Assembly (NCBI GenBank): GCA_016870355.1
Contig: VGBR01000001.1
Coordinates: forward strand, 121,574-185,573
Source: Actinomycetota bacterium
Lineage (GTDB): Bacteria; Actinomycetota; Acidimicrobiia; IMCC26256; PALSA-555
Length of the DNA stretch: 64,000 nt
Direction: 5' to 3'
This document shows positions 40,057-48,776 of this stretch, in pieces. How positions within the stretch are numbered: the first letter of the stretch is position 1; every line of letters starts with the position of its first letter. Below the pieces are notes generated by a model that was given only the letters and a program-made list of their open reading frames with translations, was not told where the DNA came from and made no database searches. Both the position numbers and the translations under genes were made by a program.

Positions 40057-40734
40057 TCAGAGGCTGGCGCGGTCCTCGAGGGACTGGCGGTCGAGGATGC
40101 GGTAGTTGCTGCGGCCTTCGATCTCGAGCCAGCCGAGCTTCACGAACAACGAGATCGCCTTGTTCACCCGCTCGCGGCTGGCGCCCACCATGGCGGCCAG
40201 CTCCTCCTGTGTGACGGGCAGCGTGAAGCGCGCATCGGCACCGGCGAGGTCGAGCAGTCGCTTGGCCGTGCGCGCCGGCACGTCGAGGAACACTGCATCC
40301 GCGAGCGCGACGTCGGTTGCCCGCAGTCGCTGGACGAGCAGCCGCACGATCACCCACAGCAGCTCGGGCCGCTCCTTCAAGACGGCGCGCACCGGCGCGT
40401 AGCTGAGCTCGACGACCGTGGTGTCGGTGAGCGCCCGGGCGTCGGCACTGCGCGGCGCGTCGTCGAACAGCGGCAGCTCGCCGAACAAGCCGCCCTCTTC
40501 CAGCACGGCGAGGACGGTCTCGCGGCCGTCGCTCGAATGCGTCGCCATCGCCATCCGACCGTCGCGGATCACGTAGAGCGCGTCGGACACGTCACCTTCG
40601 TGGAACAGCACTTCGTTGCGCGAGAGCGATCGCACCGTGGCGTGCTCGCGGAGCGCTTCGAGCACTTCCGCGGGCAGCGGGGCGAAGAGATCGGTCGACT
40701 CGATCCCGGAGGTGTCGAGCACGCTCTGCTTCAC
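40057..40734 (-). CDS. Crp/Fnr family transcriptional regulator
   Basis: 225-residue cyclic-nucleotide-type regulator. The N-terminal cNMP domain has VLFHEGDVSDALYVIRDGRM and FGELPLFDDAPRSADARA (phosphate-binding cassette GEL...RSA). The C-terminal winged helix is LPVTQEELAAMVGASRERVN followed by LEIEGRSNYRILD. The retained Arg and Ser in the cassette suggest that cAMP could bind. Start: GTG 40734, with GGGAG 7 nt upstream, gives the length of mycobacterial Crp; ATG 40821, with GAAAGG upstream, would add 29 residues and is an alternative. It is divergent from carD. Confidence 0.9.
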   Translation of the reverse strand: MKQSVLDTSGIESTDLFAPLPAEVLEALREHATVRSLSRNEVLFHEGDVSDALYVIRDGRMAMATHSSDGRETVLAVLEEGGLFGELPLFDDAPRSADARALTDTTVVELSYAPVRAVLKERPELLWVIVRLLVQRLRATDVALADAVFLDVPARTAKRLLDLAGADARFTLPVTQEELAAMVGASRERVNKAISLFVKLGWLEIEGRSNYRILDRQSLEDRASL

Positions 40735-40894
40735 GGGCGAGCTCCCGTCTGTCGGTTCCACGGCACGACCCCCCGGCGCTGTGCGCGTCCACCCTTTGTA
40801 CACGGTGCTGCGCCTCGCCATCGAAAGCCTTTCGTCGAAACGGCACCTCCAAAGAGCACAAGCGCTCACGGCGAGAGCGGCGCAAGGTGTCTGG

Positions 40895-40900
40895 TACAAT
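40895..40900 (+). promoter_or_regulatory. -10 box of carD
   Basis: TACAAT, 47 nt before the carD ATG. A GAGGAG ribosome-binding site stands just before the gene, so this is a normal leadered transcript. Confidence 0.5.
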
Positions 40901-40947
40901 TGGTGTCTTCCCCCTTCCGGTTCACGTTCTTTCGCGCGAGGAGTCCC

Positions 40948-41580
40948 ATGTCGTTTGCCGTCGGTGACAAGGTCGTCTACCCGCACCACGGTGCGGCGAT
41001 CATCGAGGGCAAGGAGAAGCGGCCCTTCGACGGGAAGAAGGCCGACTACTTCGTGCTGCGCATCACCTACGGCGACCTGAAGGTATCGATCCCGGTCGAG
41101 AAGGCCGACGAGATCGGCTTGCGCGACGTCATCAACGACGAAGAAGTGGAAGAGGTGTTCGCCGTCCTTCGCAAGAAGGAAGCACGGATGCCCACCAACT
41201 GGTCGCGTCGCTTCAAGAACCACGTCGAGAAGCTGAAGAGCGGTGACATCTACCAGGTGGCCGAGGTCGTGCGGAACCTGTCGCTGCGCGAGGCCGACAA
41301 GGGCCTCTCCGCCGGTGAGAAGCGCATGCTCGCCCGCGCTCGTCAGATCCTCGTGTCGGAGCTCACGTTCGCGCTGAACGTCGACGAGGAGACGGCTGAG
41401 TCGCGTCTCGACGACGTGCTCGCGGGCCGAGACGTCCCGATTCCGCCGCGCAAGAAGGCCGCGAAGAAGACGAGCAAGTCGCTCACGGGCAAGAAGGCGG
41501 TCGCGAAGAAGGCACCGGCCAAGAAGGCGCCGGCGAAGAAGGCGCCGGCGGAGAAGGCCGTCGCCGCCAAGAAGCGCTAG
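40948..41580 (+). CDS. carD: CarD-family RNA polymerase-binding regulator with lysine-rich tail
   Basis: 210-residue transcription factor that binds RNA polymerase beta and stabilises open complexes at rRNA and other promoters. The RNAP-interaction domain is AVGDKVVYPHHGAAIIEGKE through about residue 55; the C-terminal DNA-binding helical domain includes NWSRRFKNHVEKLKSGDIYQ. Typical CarD proteins end near residue 160. Here about 45 further residues are almost all Lys, Ala and Pro (KKAPAKKAPAKKAPAEKA), resembling histone H1 tails. GAGGAG precedes the ATG. The following order ispD-ispF-cysS is a conserved actinobacterial block. Confidence 0.95.
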   Translation: MSFAVGDKVVYPHHGAAIIEGKEKRPFDGKKADYFVLRITYGDLKVSIPVEKADEIGLRDVINDEEVEEVFAVLRKKEARMPTNWSRRFKNHVEKLKSGDIYQVAEVVRNLSLREADKGLSAGEKRMLARARQILVSELTFALNVDEETAESRLDDVLAGRDVPIPPRKKAAKKTSKSLTGKKAVAKKAPAKKAPAKKAPAEKAVAAKKR

Positions 41581-41595
41581 CGGCGCTACGCCGGC

Positions 41596-42231
41596 GTGGA
41601 GCGCACCTCGGCGATCGTCGTCGCCGGTGGGCGCGGCGACCGGTTCGGAGCACCCAAGCAGTTCTCGACCGCGGCAGGCGCCCGGCTTGTGGATCACGCA
41701 GTGGCCGCCGCCGCGGCCGTCTGTCACGAGGTTGTCGTCGTGCTCCCAGCTGGTGCGGCGTGGGATGGTGCCCCCGTGCACGCAGCGGTGGCCGGCGGCG
41801 CGACTCGAGCCGAGTCGGTGCGGGCGGGGCTCGCCGCGATCTCGGATGACGCCGACATCGTCGTGGTCCACGACGCGGCCCGACCGCTCGCCACACCCGA
41901 GCTGTTCGAGCTGGTGATCGACACCGTGCGCGCCGGCGCCGACGGCGCGATCCCCGCACTCGAAGTCGCCGACACGCTCAAGCGCGTCGACGGTGACCGC
42001 GTGGTCGACACGGTCGATCGCGACCATCTCGTCGGGGTCCAGACACCACAGGCGTTCCGCGCCGAGGCGCTCCGCGCCGCGCACGAAGGTGGTGGCCACG
42101 CGACCGATGACGCTGCGCTCGTCGAAGCCACCGGCGGAAAGGTCGTCGTGGTAGCGGGCGACCCACGCAACCTGAAGGTCACGACAGTCGCCGACCTGAC
42201 GCTGGCCACCACGCTGCTGGAGCCGCGATGA
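41596..42231 (+). CDS. ispD: 2-C-methyl-D-erythritol 4-phosphate cytidylyltransferase
   Basis: 211-residue enzyme of the MEP isoprenoid pathway, forming CDP-methylerythritol. The nucleotide loop is IVVAGGRGDRFGAPKQF (residues 6-22), and later motifs are VVVHDAARPLATPELF and VGVQTPQAFRAEALR. It lies 15 nt after carD; GTG is the start. The stop overlaps ispF by 4 nt (ATGA), so the two enzymes of the pathway are coupled. Confidence 0.95.
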   Translation: MERTSAIVVAGGRGDRFGAPKQFSTAAGARLVDHAVAAAAAVCHEVVVVLPAGAAWDGAPVHAAVAGGATRAESVRAGLAAISDDADIVVVHDAARPLATPELFELVIDTVRAGADGAIPALEVADTLKRVDGDRVVDTVDRDHLVGVQTPQAFRAEALRAAHEGGGHATDDAALVEATGGKVVVVAGDPRNLKVTTVADLTLATTLLEPR

Positions 42232-42728
42232 GCTCCGGACTGCGTGTGGGCCTGGGCTTCGACGTGCACCCGTTCGCTCCTGACCCTTCTGAAGGGGATC
42301 GCCGACTGGTGCTCGGTGGCGTCACGATCGACGGCGCGCCCGGACTCGCCGGTCACTCCGATGCCGACGTTGCCGCGCATGCCGTCGCCGACGCGCTGCT
42401 CGGCGCTGCCGGATTGCCTGATCTCGGCACCCTGTTCCCCGCGTCCGACGCTCAGTACGCTGGCTCGTCGTCGATCGAACTCCTGCGCGAGATCGTCGCG
42501 AAGGTGCGGAGCGCGGGCTGGACTGCAACGAACGTCGACCTGGTCATCGCGGCCGAACGTCCGAAGCTCGCGGACCACATTGGCGCGATGGGCGCGTGCC
42601 TGTCCGACGCAGTGGGCGCGCCAGTGAACGTGAAGCCAAAGCACGCCGAAGGCGTCGGCGCGGTCGGTCGGGGCGAAGGCATCGCGGCGTGGGCCGTCGC
42701 ACTGCTCGAATCGTCACCACCCGCCTGA
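42228..42728 (+). CDS. ispF: 2-C-methyl-D-erythritol 2,4-cyclodiphosphate synthase
   Basis: 166-residue trimeric enzyme closing the cyclic diphosphate of the MEP pathway. Metal ligands lie in GLGFDVHPFAPDPSE (DxH) and in LAGHSDADVAAHAVADALLG. The C-terminal segment AVGRGEGIAAWAVALL is normal. The ATG overlaps the ispD stop. The next gene, cysS, begins 23 nt later with its own TACCCT box. Confidence 0.95.
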   Translation: MSSGLRVGLGFDVHPFAPDPSEGDRRLVLGGVTIDGAPGLAGHSDADVAAHAVADALLGAAGLPDLGTLFPASDAQYAGSSSIELLREIVAKVRSAGWTATNVDLVIAAERPKLADHIGAMGACLSDAVGAPVNVKPKHAEGVGAVGRGEGIAAWAVALLESSPPA

Positions 42729-42739
42729 ACCCTGCTGTC

Positions 42740-42745
42740 TACCCT
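42740..42745 (+). promoter_or_regulatory. -10 box for leaderless cysS transcript
   Basis: TACCCT, exactly 6 nt before the cysS ATG; there is no ribosome-binding purine run. It supports the start at 42752 and not the upstream in-frame starts within ispF. Confidence 0.5.
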
Positions 42746-42751
42746 CTTGCG

Positions 42752-44122
42752 ATGACCGTGCGCGTCTACGACACGATGCAGCGGGCAAAGGTCGAGCTCG
42801 CACCGCGTGAGCCCGGCAAGCTCGGGATCTACGTGTGCGGTCCAACGGTCTACGACGTCCCTCACGTGGGTCATGGCCGCACCGCGGTGGTGTTCGATGT
42901 CGTGCGTCGGTATCTCGAGTGGTCGGGCCTCGACGTGCGCTTCGTGTCGAACGTGACCGACGTCGAGGACAAGATCATCGCCCGGGCCGCCGAGGCCGGG
43001 AGCACGGAACCCGAGCTCGCCAAGAAGTTCGAGGCGATCTACTGGGAGCAGCTCGATCGCGCTGGCGTGCGACGCCCCGACCACATGCCGCACGCGACGG
43101 AGTACATCGACGGCATGGTGGCGCTGATCGGCGAGCTCCTCGCGACTGGGCATGCGTACGAAGTTCCTGGGAAGGGCGTGTACTTCGACGTGCCGTCGTT
43201 CCCGTCATACGGCGCGCTCCCGCACCTCACGATCGAGCAGCTGATGGAGTCGGCTGGCTCGCGCGTCGACATCGACGAAGAGAAGCGGAACGCCGTCGAC
43301 TTCGCGCTCTGGAAGGCCGCGAAGCCGGGCGAGCCAGTGTGGGACTCACCCTGGGGGCAGGGACGTCCGGGTTGGCACATCGAATGCTCGGTGATGTCGC
43401 TCGATCTGCTCGGAGAAGCCTTCGACCTTCATGGCGCGGGCGACGATCTCGCGTTCCCGCATCACGAGAACGAGCGCGTCCAAGCCGAAGCTGCGGGCCA
43501 TCCGTTCGCGCGCGCGTGGATGCACTCCGGGATGGTGCAGATCGGCGGCGAGAAGATGGCGAAGTCGTTGGGCAACTTCACCACGCTCGAAGATGCGCTC
43601 GACGCCCACGGCGGACGCGCGTTCCGCATGGCAGTGCTTCAAGCGCACTACCGCAAGGCGGTGGAGCTGGGTGACACTGAGCTCGAAGCGGCTGCGACGG
43701 CCGTTGCCGGCCTCGATGCTTTGGCCCGTCGCGCTGCGAGTGCTGGCATCAATCCCGCCAATGCCAGCATCGACGATGGCGTGGCGCAGAAGTTCCGCGA
43801 TGCGATGGACGACGACTTCAACACCCCCCAAGCGGTTGCGGCCATCTTTGAAGCGGTGAAGCGGGCAAACGCCGCGATCGATGGTGGCGACGACGCAACC
43901 GCGGCGTCGCTTCTCGCCACGGTGAACGAGCTCACCGGCGCGCTCGGTCTCGACGTCGACGCGGGCACCGGCGAGGATGCCGAGATCGACGCGCTCATCG
44001 CGCAGCGTGATGAAGCACGCGCGAGCAAGGACTTCGCGACCGCCGACCGTCTCCGCGACGAGCTGACCGCACGAGGTATCACACTCGAGGACACTCCCAG
44101 CGGCACCATCTGGCACCGCTAA
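42752..44122 (+). CDS. cysS: cysteinyl-tRNA synthetase
   Basis: 456-residue class I synthetase. The HIGH motif appears as PHVGHGRTA, KMSKS as EKMAKSLGN; zinc ligands occur in GIYVCGPTVYD, GWHIECSVMS and FPHHENERVQ. The anticodon-binding C-terminus is helical. Full length. The ATG at 42752 is supported by the TACCCT box 6 nt upstream. The rlmB-like gene begins 4 nt after the stop. Confidence 0.96.
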   Translation: MTVRVYDTMQRAKVELAPREPGKLGIYVCGPTVYDVPHVGHGRTAVVFDVVRRYLEWSGLDVRFVSNVTDVEDKIIARAAEAGSTEPELAKKFEAIYWEQLDRAGVRRPDHMPHATEYIDGMVALIGELLATGHAYEVPGKGVYFDVPSFPSYGALPHLTIEQLMESAGSRVDIDEEKRNAVDFALWKAAKPGEPVWDSPWGQGRPGWHIECSVMSLDLLGEAFDLHGAGDDLAFPHHENERVQAEAAGHPFARAWMHSGMVQIGGEKMAKSLGNFTTLEDALDAHGGRAFRMAVLQAHYRKAVELGDTELEAAATAVAGLDALARRAASAGINPANASIDDGVAQKFRDAMDDDFNTPQAVAAIFEAVKRANAAIDGGDDATAASLLATVNELTGALGLDVDAGTGEDAEIDALIAQRDEARASKDFATADRLRDELTARGITLEDTPSGTIWHR

Positions 44123-44126
44123 CGGG

Positions 44127-44885
44127 ATGAGCGCGCCAAAGGCTCGTGGCGGCTTGGGTGGGGACCGGGTGCCAGGGCGACGCGCGGTGCGCGAGCTGCT
44201 CGTCGCAGGCAAGCGCGCCGTGCGCACCGTGTGGATCGCACGCAGCGCGGACCCCAGCCCGGTGCTCGAGGAGATCGCGTTCCTCGGCGCAGAGGCAGGC
44301 GCCCAGGTTCGCTACGTCGACAGCGAGAAGGTCCGTGCCGAGGCGCGCACCGAAGCACCGCAGAAGGTCGTCGCGCTCACGGACCCCGTGGAGGCGACCC
44401 CACTCGAGGAGCTCGTCACCGGGCCGCGACCGTTCCTCGTGGTGCTCGACGGTGTGACCGATCCGCGCAACCTCGGCGCCGTGCTCCGCGTCGCCGAGAG
44501 CGCCGGCGCCACCGGGGCCGTGGTGCCGAAGCACCGATCGGCCTGGCTCACCCCGGCCGCGGTGAAGGCGGCCGCCGGTGCGGTGGAGCATCTCCCAATC
44601 GCGATCGTCGGGGGCGTGCCCGCCGCGCTCGAGCAGATCGCGCGCGCCGAGGTGTGGACGGTCGGCCTCGACGCCGAGGGGTCCACCTCCGTCTTCGAGC
44701 TGACCGTTGCCGACGCACCGGTCGCGCTGGTGCTCGGCGCGGAGGGCACCGGACTGTCACGACTCGCCGCGCAGCGGTGTGACGTGCTCGCGGCGATCCC
44801 GCGCCACGGTCAGATCGAATCGTTGAACGTCGCGACCGCCGCGGCGATCGCATGCTTCGAGTTCGCGCGCCGACGCTCCCGGTAG
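44127..44885 (+). CDS. rlmB: 23S rRNA 2'-O-methyltransferase RlmB-like (SpoU family)
   Basis: 252-residue SPOUT-fold methyltransferase. The N-terminal substrate-binding domain starts GGDRVPGRRAVRELL. The trefoil-knot motifs are VVLDGVTDPRNLGAVLRVAE, LVLGAEGTGLSRL and IPRHGQIESLNVATAAAIA. This matches RlmB (guanosine-2251 in E. coli numbering) rather than the plain TrmH group; exact target nucleotide is inferred. It stands 4 nt after cysS, the usual actinobacterial pair, and is followed by tRNA-Thr(TGT). Confidence 0.92.
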   Translation: MSAPKARGGLGGDRVPGRRAVRELLVAGKRAVRTVWIARSADPSPVLEEIAFLGAEAGAQVRYVDSEKVRAEARTEAPQKVVALTDPVEATPLEELVTGPRPFLVVLDGVTDPRNLGAVLRVAESAGATGAVVPKHRSAWLTPAAVKAAAGAVEHLPIAIVGGVPAALEQIARAEVWTVGLDAEGSTSVFELTVADAPVALVLGAEGTGLSRLAAQRCDVLAAIPRHGQIESLNVATAAAIACFEFARRRSR

Positions 44886-44909
44886 CCTTGACGTCGCGTC
44901 ACCACACGC

Positions 44910-44982
44910 GCCGGGTTAGCTCAGTTGGTAGAGCACTGCTCTTGTAAAGCAGATGTCGTCGGTTCGATCCCGACACCCGGCT
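44910..44982 (+). tRNA. tRNA-Thr, anticodon TGT
   Basis: 73-nt cloverleaf. Acceptor GCCGGGT (44910-44916) with ACCCGGC (44975-44981), discriminator T. Anticodon stem CTGCT/AGCAG holds the loop CTTGTAA, so the anticodon is TGT (reads ACA and, by wobble, ACG). T stem GTCGG/CCGAC. CCA is not encoded. Differs from tRNA-Thr(CGT) in its anticodon arm. Confidence 0.97.
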
Positions 44983-45080
44983 CCACGCCCGTGCAGGTCA
45001 CAGGCTTGCACCGCCATTGCATTGACTCCCCCCCGCTCGTTGTAGAAGACCGTGGGGTCCCGTCATAGGGAGGCGGGGAA

Positions 45081-45479
45081 ATGGTTCGTTCGATCGCGCA
45101 TCGATCGCAGGTTCGTGGTGCAGCGGCGCTTTGCGTGGTGATCGTTGCGCTCTGGGCGGGGGTCGGGCAGGGAGGCGCGGGGACCCTTCCAACAACCATC
45201 ACTTTCCAGCCTCCCTCCGGCCCGGGAACGCTGACGTCCGTCTTCGCCGCGACCGCGCGTCTCAACATTCGTCTCAAAGAGGTGGGGTTCGCGCAACGCC
45301 AGGAAGTCCAATGCGTGCGCGCGGAGCCGAGTTTGCAAGGGTTGTGGTCACGGAAGGACACCGCTTCCCACGCCTTTCCTTGCCATCAACCTCGTGGAGC
45401 CGTCTGGCCATGCCACGCAGCAGCGCTTCGCGGATGGCGAGTGAGTCACCCAGCACTTGGCGGAAGGCGTCGCGGCTGA
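45081..45479 (+). pseudogene. 5' remnant of an exported-protein gene
   Basis: A clear start: GGGAGGCGGGG precedes the ATG, and the first 34 residues are a signal peptide (VRGAAALCVVIVALWAGVGQ). A plausible exported stretch follows (TLPTTITFQPPSGPGTLTSV). From about 45290 the frame merely runs antisense over a cNMP-binding gene and reads Trp/His/Arg-rich. The native gene therefore seems to be cut off at about residue 70. Nothing indicates its function. It lies 98 bp downstream of tRNA-Thr(TGT). Confidence 0.5.
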
Positions 45480-45800
45480 GGCCGATCGTCGTTGCGGGCG
45501 ACGTCGCCGTGCCGGTGGCGTTGCGTGGTGCGGGGTCGAACAGCGCGAGCTCGCCGAAGTACGCACCGGCGTCGAGTGTTGCCACCACATCGCCGCCCCT
45601 GCGCACGATCGCGTCACCTGGTGCGAGCACGAAGAACTCCTCGCCGGCATCGCCTTCATGCAGGATGTCATGCCCGCGGCCCACTGCTTCGGTGTGGCGA
45701 GGTTCGCGACCTCTTCGAGGTCCTGCGCGGTGCATGCGCTGAACATCGGCACCTGTGCGAGGTACATCAGGTACACGCCTCGGTCGTAGCCGCTCGACAT
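45274..45800 (-). pseudogene. frameshifted cyclic-nucleotide-binding-domain protein
   Basis: Read from 45800 downward the gene starts MSSGYDRGVYLMYLAQVPMF and ATPKQWAAG in one frame; the match then continues in another frame as HDILHEGDAGEEFFVLAPGD, TLDAGAYFGELALFDPAPRN and LLRGMARRLHEVDGKE. A single lost base near 45670-45680 explains the change. Joined, it is a compact Crp-like cNMP domain without a DNA-binding domain, similar to other small regulators of actinobacteria. The 3' end runs over the truncated exported-protein gene. It could be real decay or a sequencing error; the joined protein is otherwise well conserved. Confidence 0.6.
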
Positions 45801-45898
45801 GTGTTGCTCCCGGGGTCTGAGTGGCACGCATCGTGGTCCTGGGGTCATCTGTGGATATCCGCGGACTTGTCACACCCAGCGGCCATACTCGGCGACCG

Positions 45899-46156
45899 AT
45901 GGATCTCGCTGCGCGTGACCGCGCCATCCTTGATTTCGAACGCTCCTGGTGGCAGTTCAAGGGCCCAAAGGAGCAATCGATCCGCGCGCGGTTGCGAATG
46001 TCGCCAACTCGCTACTATCGACGTCTCGGCGAGCTGCTCGAAGATCCTGCCGCGCTCGCCTACGACGCCTTGACTGTGAAACGACTGCGCCGATACCGAG
46101 ATCTTCGCCGGCGAGCCCGGTTCGAAGGTCGCCGCGCCGATCCGAGGTCGCGATGA
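45899..46156 (+). CDS. DUF3263 family protein
   Basis: 85-residue protein: LAARDRAILDFERSWWQFKG, then KEQSIRARLRMSPTRYYRRL and a basic tail RRYRDLRRRARFEGRRADPR. This is the DUF3263 pattern common in actinobacteria, and the arrangement looks like a helix-turn-helix protein. It often precedes a LytR_C-domain gene, as here. The start is placed at ATG 45899; the longer frame upstream lacks conservation-like sequence. The stop overlaps the next start (ATGA). Function is not known. Confidence 0.82.
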   Translation: MDLAARDRAILDFERSWWQFKGPKEQSIRARLRMSPTRYYRRLGELLEDPAALAYDALTVKRLRRYRDLRRRARFEGRRADPRSR

Positions 46157-46629
46157 CTTCGGTCGCGCACGCCCGCGGGCGATCCGCGGGCGATCGCATG
46201 CTGCGCACCGCGGCGCGGGGCGCGATCCTCATCGGCATCGCCGTGATCATCGGCATCGTCCTGCTCCAGGTCGTCGACGATGCCGGCTCGCCGCAGGCGT
46301 CCAACAACGCTGCCGGTCGCACCACCACCACCACGGATCCCGGCGGGCTGGCCCCGCAGAGCATCACAGTGATCGTGTTCAACGCCTCGGGCCTGAGCGG
46401 TGCCGCTGGCACGCAGACGAACGAGCTCCGCGGCCTCGGCTACCTCGTGCTCGAACCAGGAAACGCCGCCAGCCAGCAGATCGGCTCGACGGTTGCGTGC
46501 CAGGCAGGCTTCGAGAAGGAAGCCGAGGCGCTCGTTGCGATCGTCGACGGCGCCGCCCTCGCTGCGTTCCCCGCACCGGTGCCCGCCGGTGCCGAGACTG
46601 CGAACTGCATCATCGTCGTCGGATCGTAG
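46153..46629 (+). CDS. LytR C-terminal-domain membrane protein
   Basis: 158-residue protein. A basic N-terminus, one transmembrane helix (GAILIGIAVIIGIVLLQVV, near residues 22-42), a Thr-rich linker and a LytR_C domain (ITVIVFNASGLSGAAGTQTN, LRGLGYLVLEPGN). The domain would lie outside the membrane, where LytR_C proteins are associated with cell-wall assembly; the precise role is unknown. The two Cys residues (ACQAGF, ANCIIV) could form a disulfide. The ATG overlaps the DUF3263 stop. Confidence 0.85.
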   Translation: MTSVAHARGRSAGDRMLRTAARGAILIGIAVIIGIVLLQVVDDAGSPQASNNAAGRTTTTTDPGGLAPQSITVIVFNASGLSGAAGTQTNELRGLGYLVLEPGNAASQQIGSTVACQAGFEKEAEALVAIVDGAALAAFPAPVPAGAETANCIIVVGS

Positions 46630-46636
46630 GGACTGG

Positions 46637-47416
46637 GTGACGCTGCGAGCGCAGCTCGCCGACTTCGTTCCCCTCGAGCATCACGCGCAGTGCGCGTTCG
46701 TCACCGACTTCGACGGCACGCTCTCGCGCATCGTCGACGACCCCGCGCATGCGGCAGCGGTCCCCGAGGCCATGGATGCCCTCCGCACGCTCGCCGCACA
46801 CCTCGGACTCGTTGCGGTCATCAGCGGGCGTCCCGTGGACTTCCTGCGCCAGCACGTGCCGATCGACAACGTGGCGATGGTCGGCCAGTACGGACTCGAG
46901 CGTCTCGTTGACGGACGGGTTGTCGTCGACCCGCTCGCACTCGAGCACGTCGACGCGATGAACGCGGCGCTCGTGGATGCCGAGCGTCACTGGCCAACCC
47001 TGCTGGTCGAGCGCAAGGGCGACATCGCGTTCGCGCTTCATTGGCGCATGACACCGGACGACGAGCCGAATCCAGACGACCTGTTGACGCTCGCACGCGA
47101 CCACGGACTCTCGGCCTTTCCGGCGAAGATGGCGTTCGAGCTACGACCGCCGGTCGCGGTCGACAAGGGTGTGGCGTTCACCGAGCTCGCGGGTGGCTAT
47201 CGCTACCGGGCGTTTGCTGGCGACGATCACAGTGACGTCGCCGTCTTCACCACCGAGTTCGATGGGTCGCGCGCTCCGGTGCGCATCGCCGTGCGATCCG
47301 ACGAGACGCCACCGCAGCTGATCGAGCTCGCGGACGTCGTTGTCGACGGACCTGAGGGCTTCGCGGCGATGTTGACGGAGCTGGCCGACGCGGTCAGCTC
47401 GAGTGCGCAGCCTTGA
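46637..47416 (+). CDS. otsB: trehalose-6-phosphate phosphatase
   Basis: 259-residue HAD phosphatase producing trehalose from trehalose 6-phosphate. HAD motif I is FVTDFDGTLSRIVDD, motif II AVISGRPVDFL, and motif IV FAGDDHSDVAVF; FELRPPVAVDKGVAF supplies the Lys of motif III. The start is GTG 46637 (MTLRAQLADFVPLE). Its 3' end overlaps that of otsA, which is on the opposite strand, by 23 bp, so the two parts of the pathway are transcribed convergently. Confidence 0.92.
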   Translation: MTLRAQLADFVPLEHHAQCAFVTDFDGTLSRIVDDPAHAAAVPEAMDALRTLAAHLGLVAVISGRPVDFLRQHVPIDNVAMVGQYGLERLVDGRVVVDPLALEHVDAMNAALVDAERHWPTLLVERKGDIAFALHWRMTPDDEPNPDDLLTLARDHGLSAFPAKMAFELRPPVAVDKGVAFTELAGGYRYRAFAGDDHSDVAVFTTEFDGSRAPVRIAVRSDETPPQLIELADVVVDGPEGFAAMLTELADAVSSSAQP

Positions 47417-48776
47417 GCTGATTGTCGAGCCAGTCGCGTGGCGTGCGCGCCGCCGACAGCTCGCGCCACCGCGCAGCGCGGCTCGCTCGCTCCGACGCCG
47501 GCATCATCAGCGCGTCGTGCAAAGCGCCGGCAGTCTGTGCGAGGTCGTAGGGATGCACAGGCAGCGCGGTCTCGTGGAGCTCGTCCCATGCGCCGGCATC
47601 GCGTGACAGGCAGAGCACGGCGTCACGCTGGTTGACGAGTGCTCCTTCCTTGGCCACGAGGTTCAACCCGTCCTTCACCGGGTTGACGAGCAGCACGTCG
47701 GTGCGCGCGAGCGCCGCGATCGTGCGGGGGTAGTCGTCGCGCAGGTCGACCACGACGGGCTGCCAGTCGTTGGTTGCCCATCGCTCGTTCACCCGCGCCG
47801 CGGCTTGCTCGACCTCGTTCGCGTACGCCATGTACTCGGGGAGCGACTCGCGCGATGAGGTGAGGCGGGCCACGAACACAACCCGCTCGCGGAGCTCGCG
47901 GTGCTCTGCGAGCAGCAGGTCGTAGGCCGCGAACCCACGCACGATGTTCTTCGACGGGTCGACCCGGTCGCTGCGAACGATCATCTGTCGATCACCGACG
48001 AGCTCGTCGAGCTCCTGTCCGGCCGTCAGCGCCGCTGGTGACTCAGCGAGCTCCGCGAGCTCGTCGGGATCGGGGCCGAGCGGCGCTACGAAGGTCCGGC
48101 AGCGCGCGTCATTGCCGAGGATCTCGCGCGCCGATGCTTCGAACGAACGCGCCCACCGCGCAGAGTGAAAGCCCGCGATCGCACCGCTCATGGACCCGCA
48201 GAGTGCGAGCGCCGCATGGTCGGGAAGCACACGGATGGAGTTGGGGCCACAGAACGGCGTGTGCGAGAAGTGCACGATGCGCAGGTCGCCCCGCTCTGCT
48301 CGCAGCATCTCAGGAACGAGCGCGAGCTGGTAGTCCTGCACGAGCACCACGTCACCTTCGCTGGCGACTTCGGCAGCCGCCTTCGCGAAGCTGCGGTTGA
48401 CCGTCTCGTACGCGGCCCAGGCTTCGGTGAACCGGTGGTCGAAGCGCGGTCGTCGCACGAGGTCGAACAACCCGTGGTGAAGGAACCACAGCGTCCCGTT
48501 CGACACGACGTCGTAGTACAGGCGGTGGAGTGCAGGGTCGTGATCCAGCAACGTGAGCGCGATTCCCGGTGCTTGCGCTTCGCCCGCCACCATGGCGGCG
48601 CGGTCGTCATCATCGTGCGCAGCCGCGATCCACGCGGCATCGGCGCCGGCGGCTCCCGAGGTGAGCAGCGGTCGGAGTGCGCTCGACACACCACCTGATG
48701 CGTGGTGCGCATCGAAGCCACCGCTGGCCGTGCGGGTGAAGCGATACGGCCCGCGGTTGGAGACGACGACGGTCAC
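47394..48776 (-). CDS. otsA: trehalose-6-phosphate synthase
   Basis: 460-residue GT20 glycosyltransferase joining NDP-glucose and glucose 6-phosphate. Motifs are VVSNRGPYRF and SGGVSSALRPL at the N-terminus, VLVQDYQLALVPEML, IVHFSHTPFCGPNS (the conserved His-Thr-Pro-Phe), VRSDRVDPSKNIVRGF and LVNPVKDGLNLVAKEGA. GTG is the start and overlaps the treT stop (GTGA), so treT and otsA form a minus-strand operon. Confidence 0.92.
   Translation of the reverse strand: MTVVVSNRGPYRFTRTASGGFDAHHASGGVSSALRPLLTSGAAGADAAWIAAAHDDDDRAAMVAGEAQAPGIALTLLDHDPALHRLYYDVVSNGTLWFLHHGLFDLVRRPRFDHRFTEAWAAYETVNRSFAKAAAEVASEGDVVLVQDYQLALVPEMLRAERGDLRIVHFSHTPFCGPNSIRVLPDHAALALCGSMSGAIAGFHSARWARSFEASAREILGNDARCRTFVAPLGPDPDELAELAESPAALTAGQELDELVGDRQMIVRSDRVDPSKNIVRGFAAYDLLLAEHRELRERVVFVARLTSSRESLPEYMAYANEVEQAAARVNERWATNDWQPVVVDLRDDYPRTIAALARTDVLLVNPVKDGLNLVAKEGALVNQRDAVLCLSRDAGAWDELHETALPVHPYDLAQTAGALHDALMMPASERASRAARWRELSAARTPRDWLDNQLKAAHSS

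Noticed and set aside
39808-40947. A long N-terminal extension of CarD
   Set aside because: It runs over the hydrolase gene end, a repeat and the regulator on the other strand; the CarD fold begins at ATG 40948 with a ribosome-binding site.
40057-42099. A 680-residue minus-strand frame fusing the Crp-type regulator to sequence opposite carD and ispD
   Set aside because: The upstream part is antisense to clear genes and shows no domain; the regulator has its own starts at 40734 or 40821.
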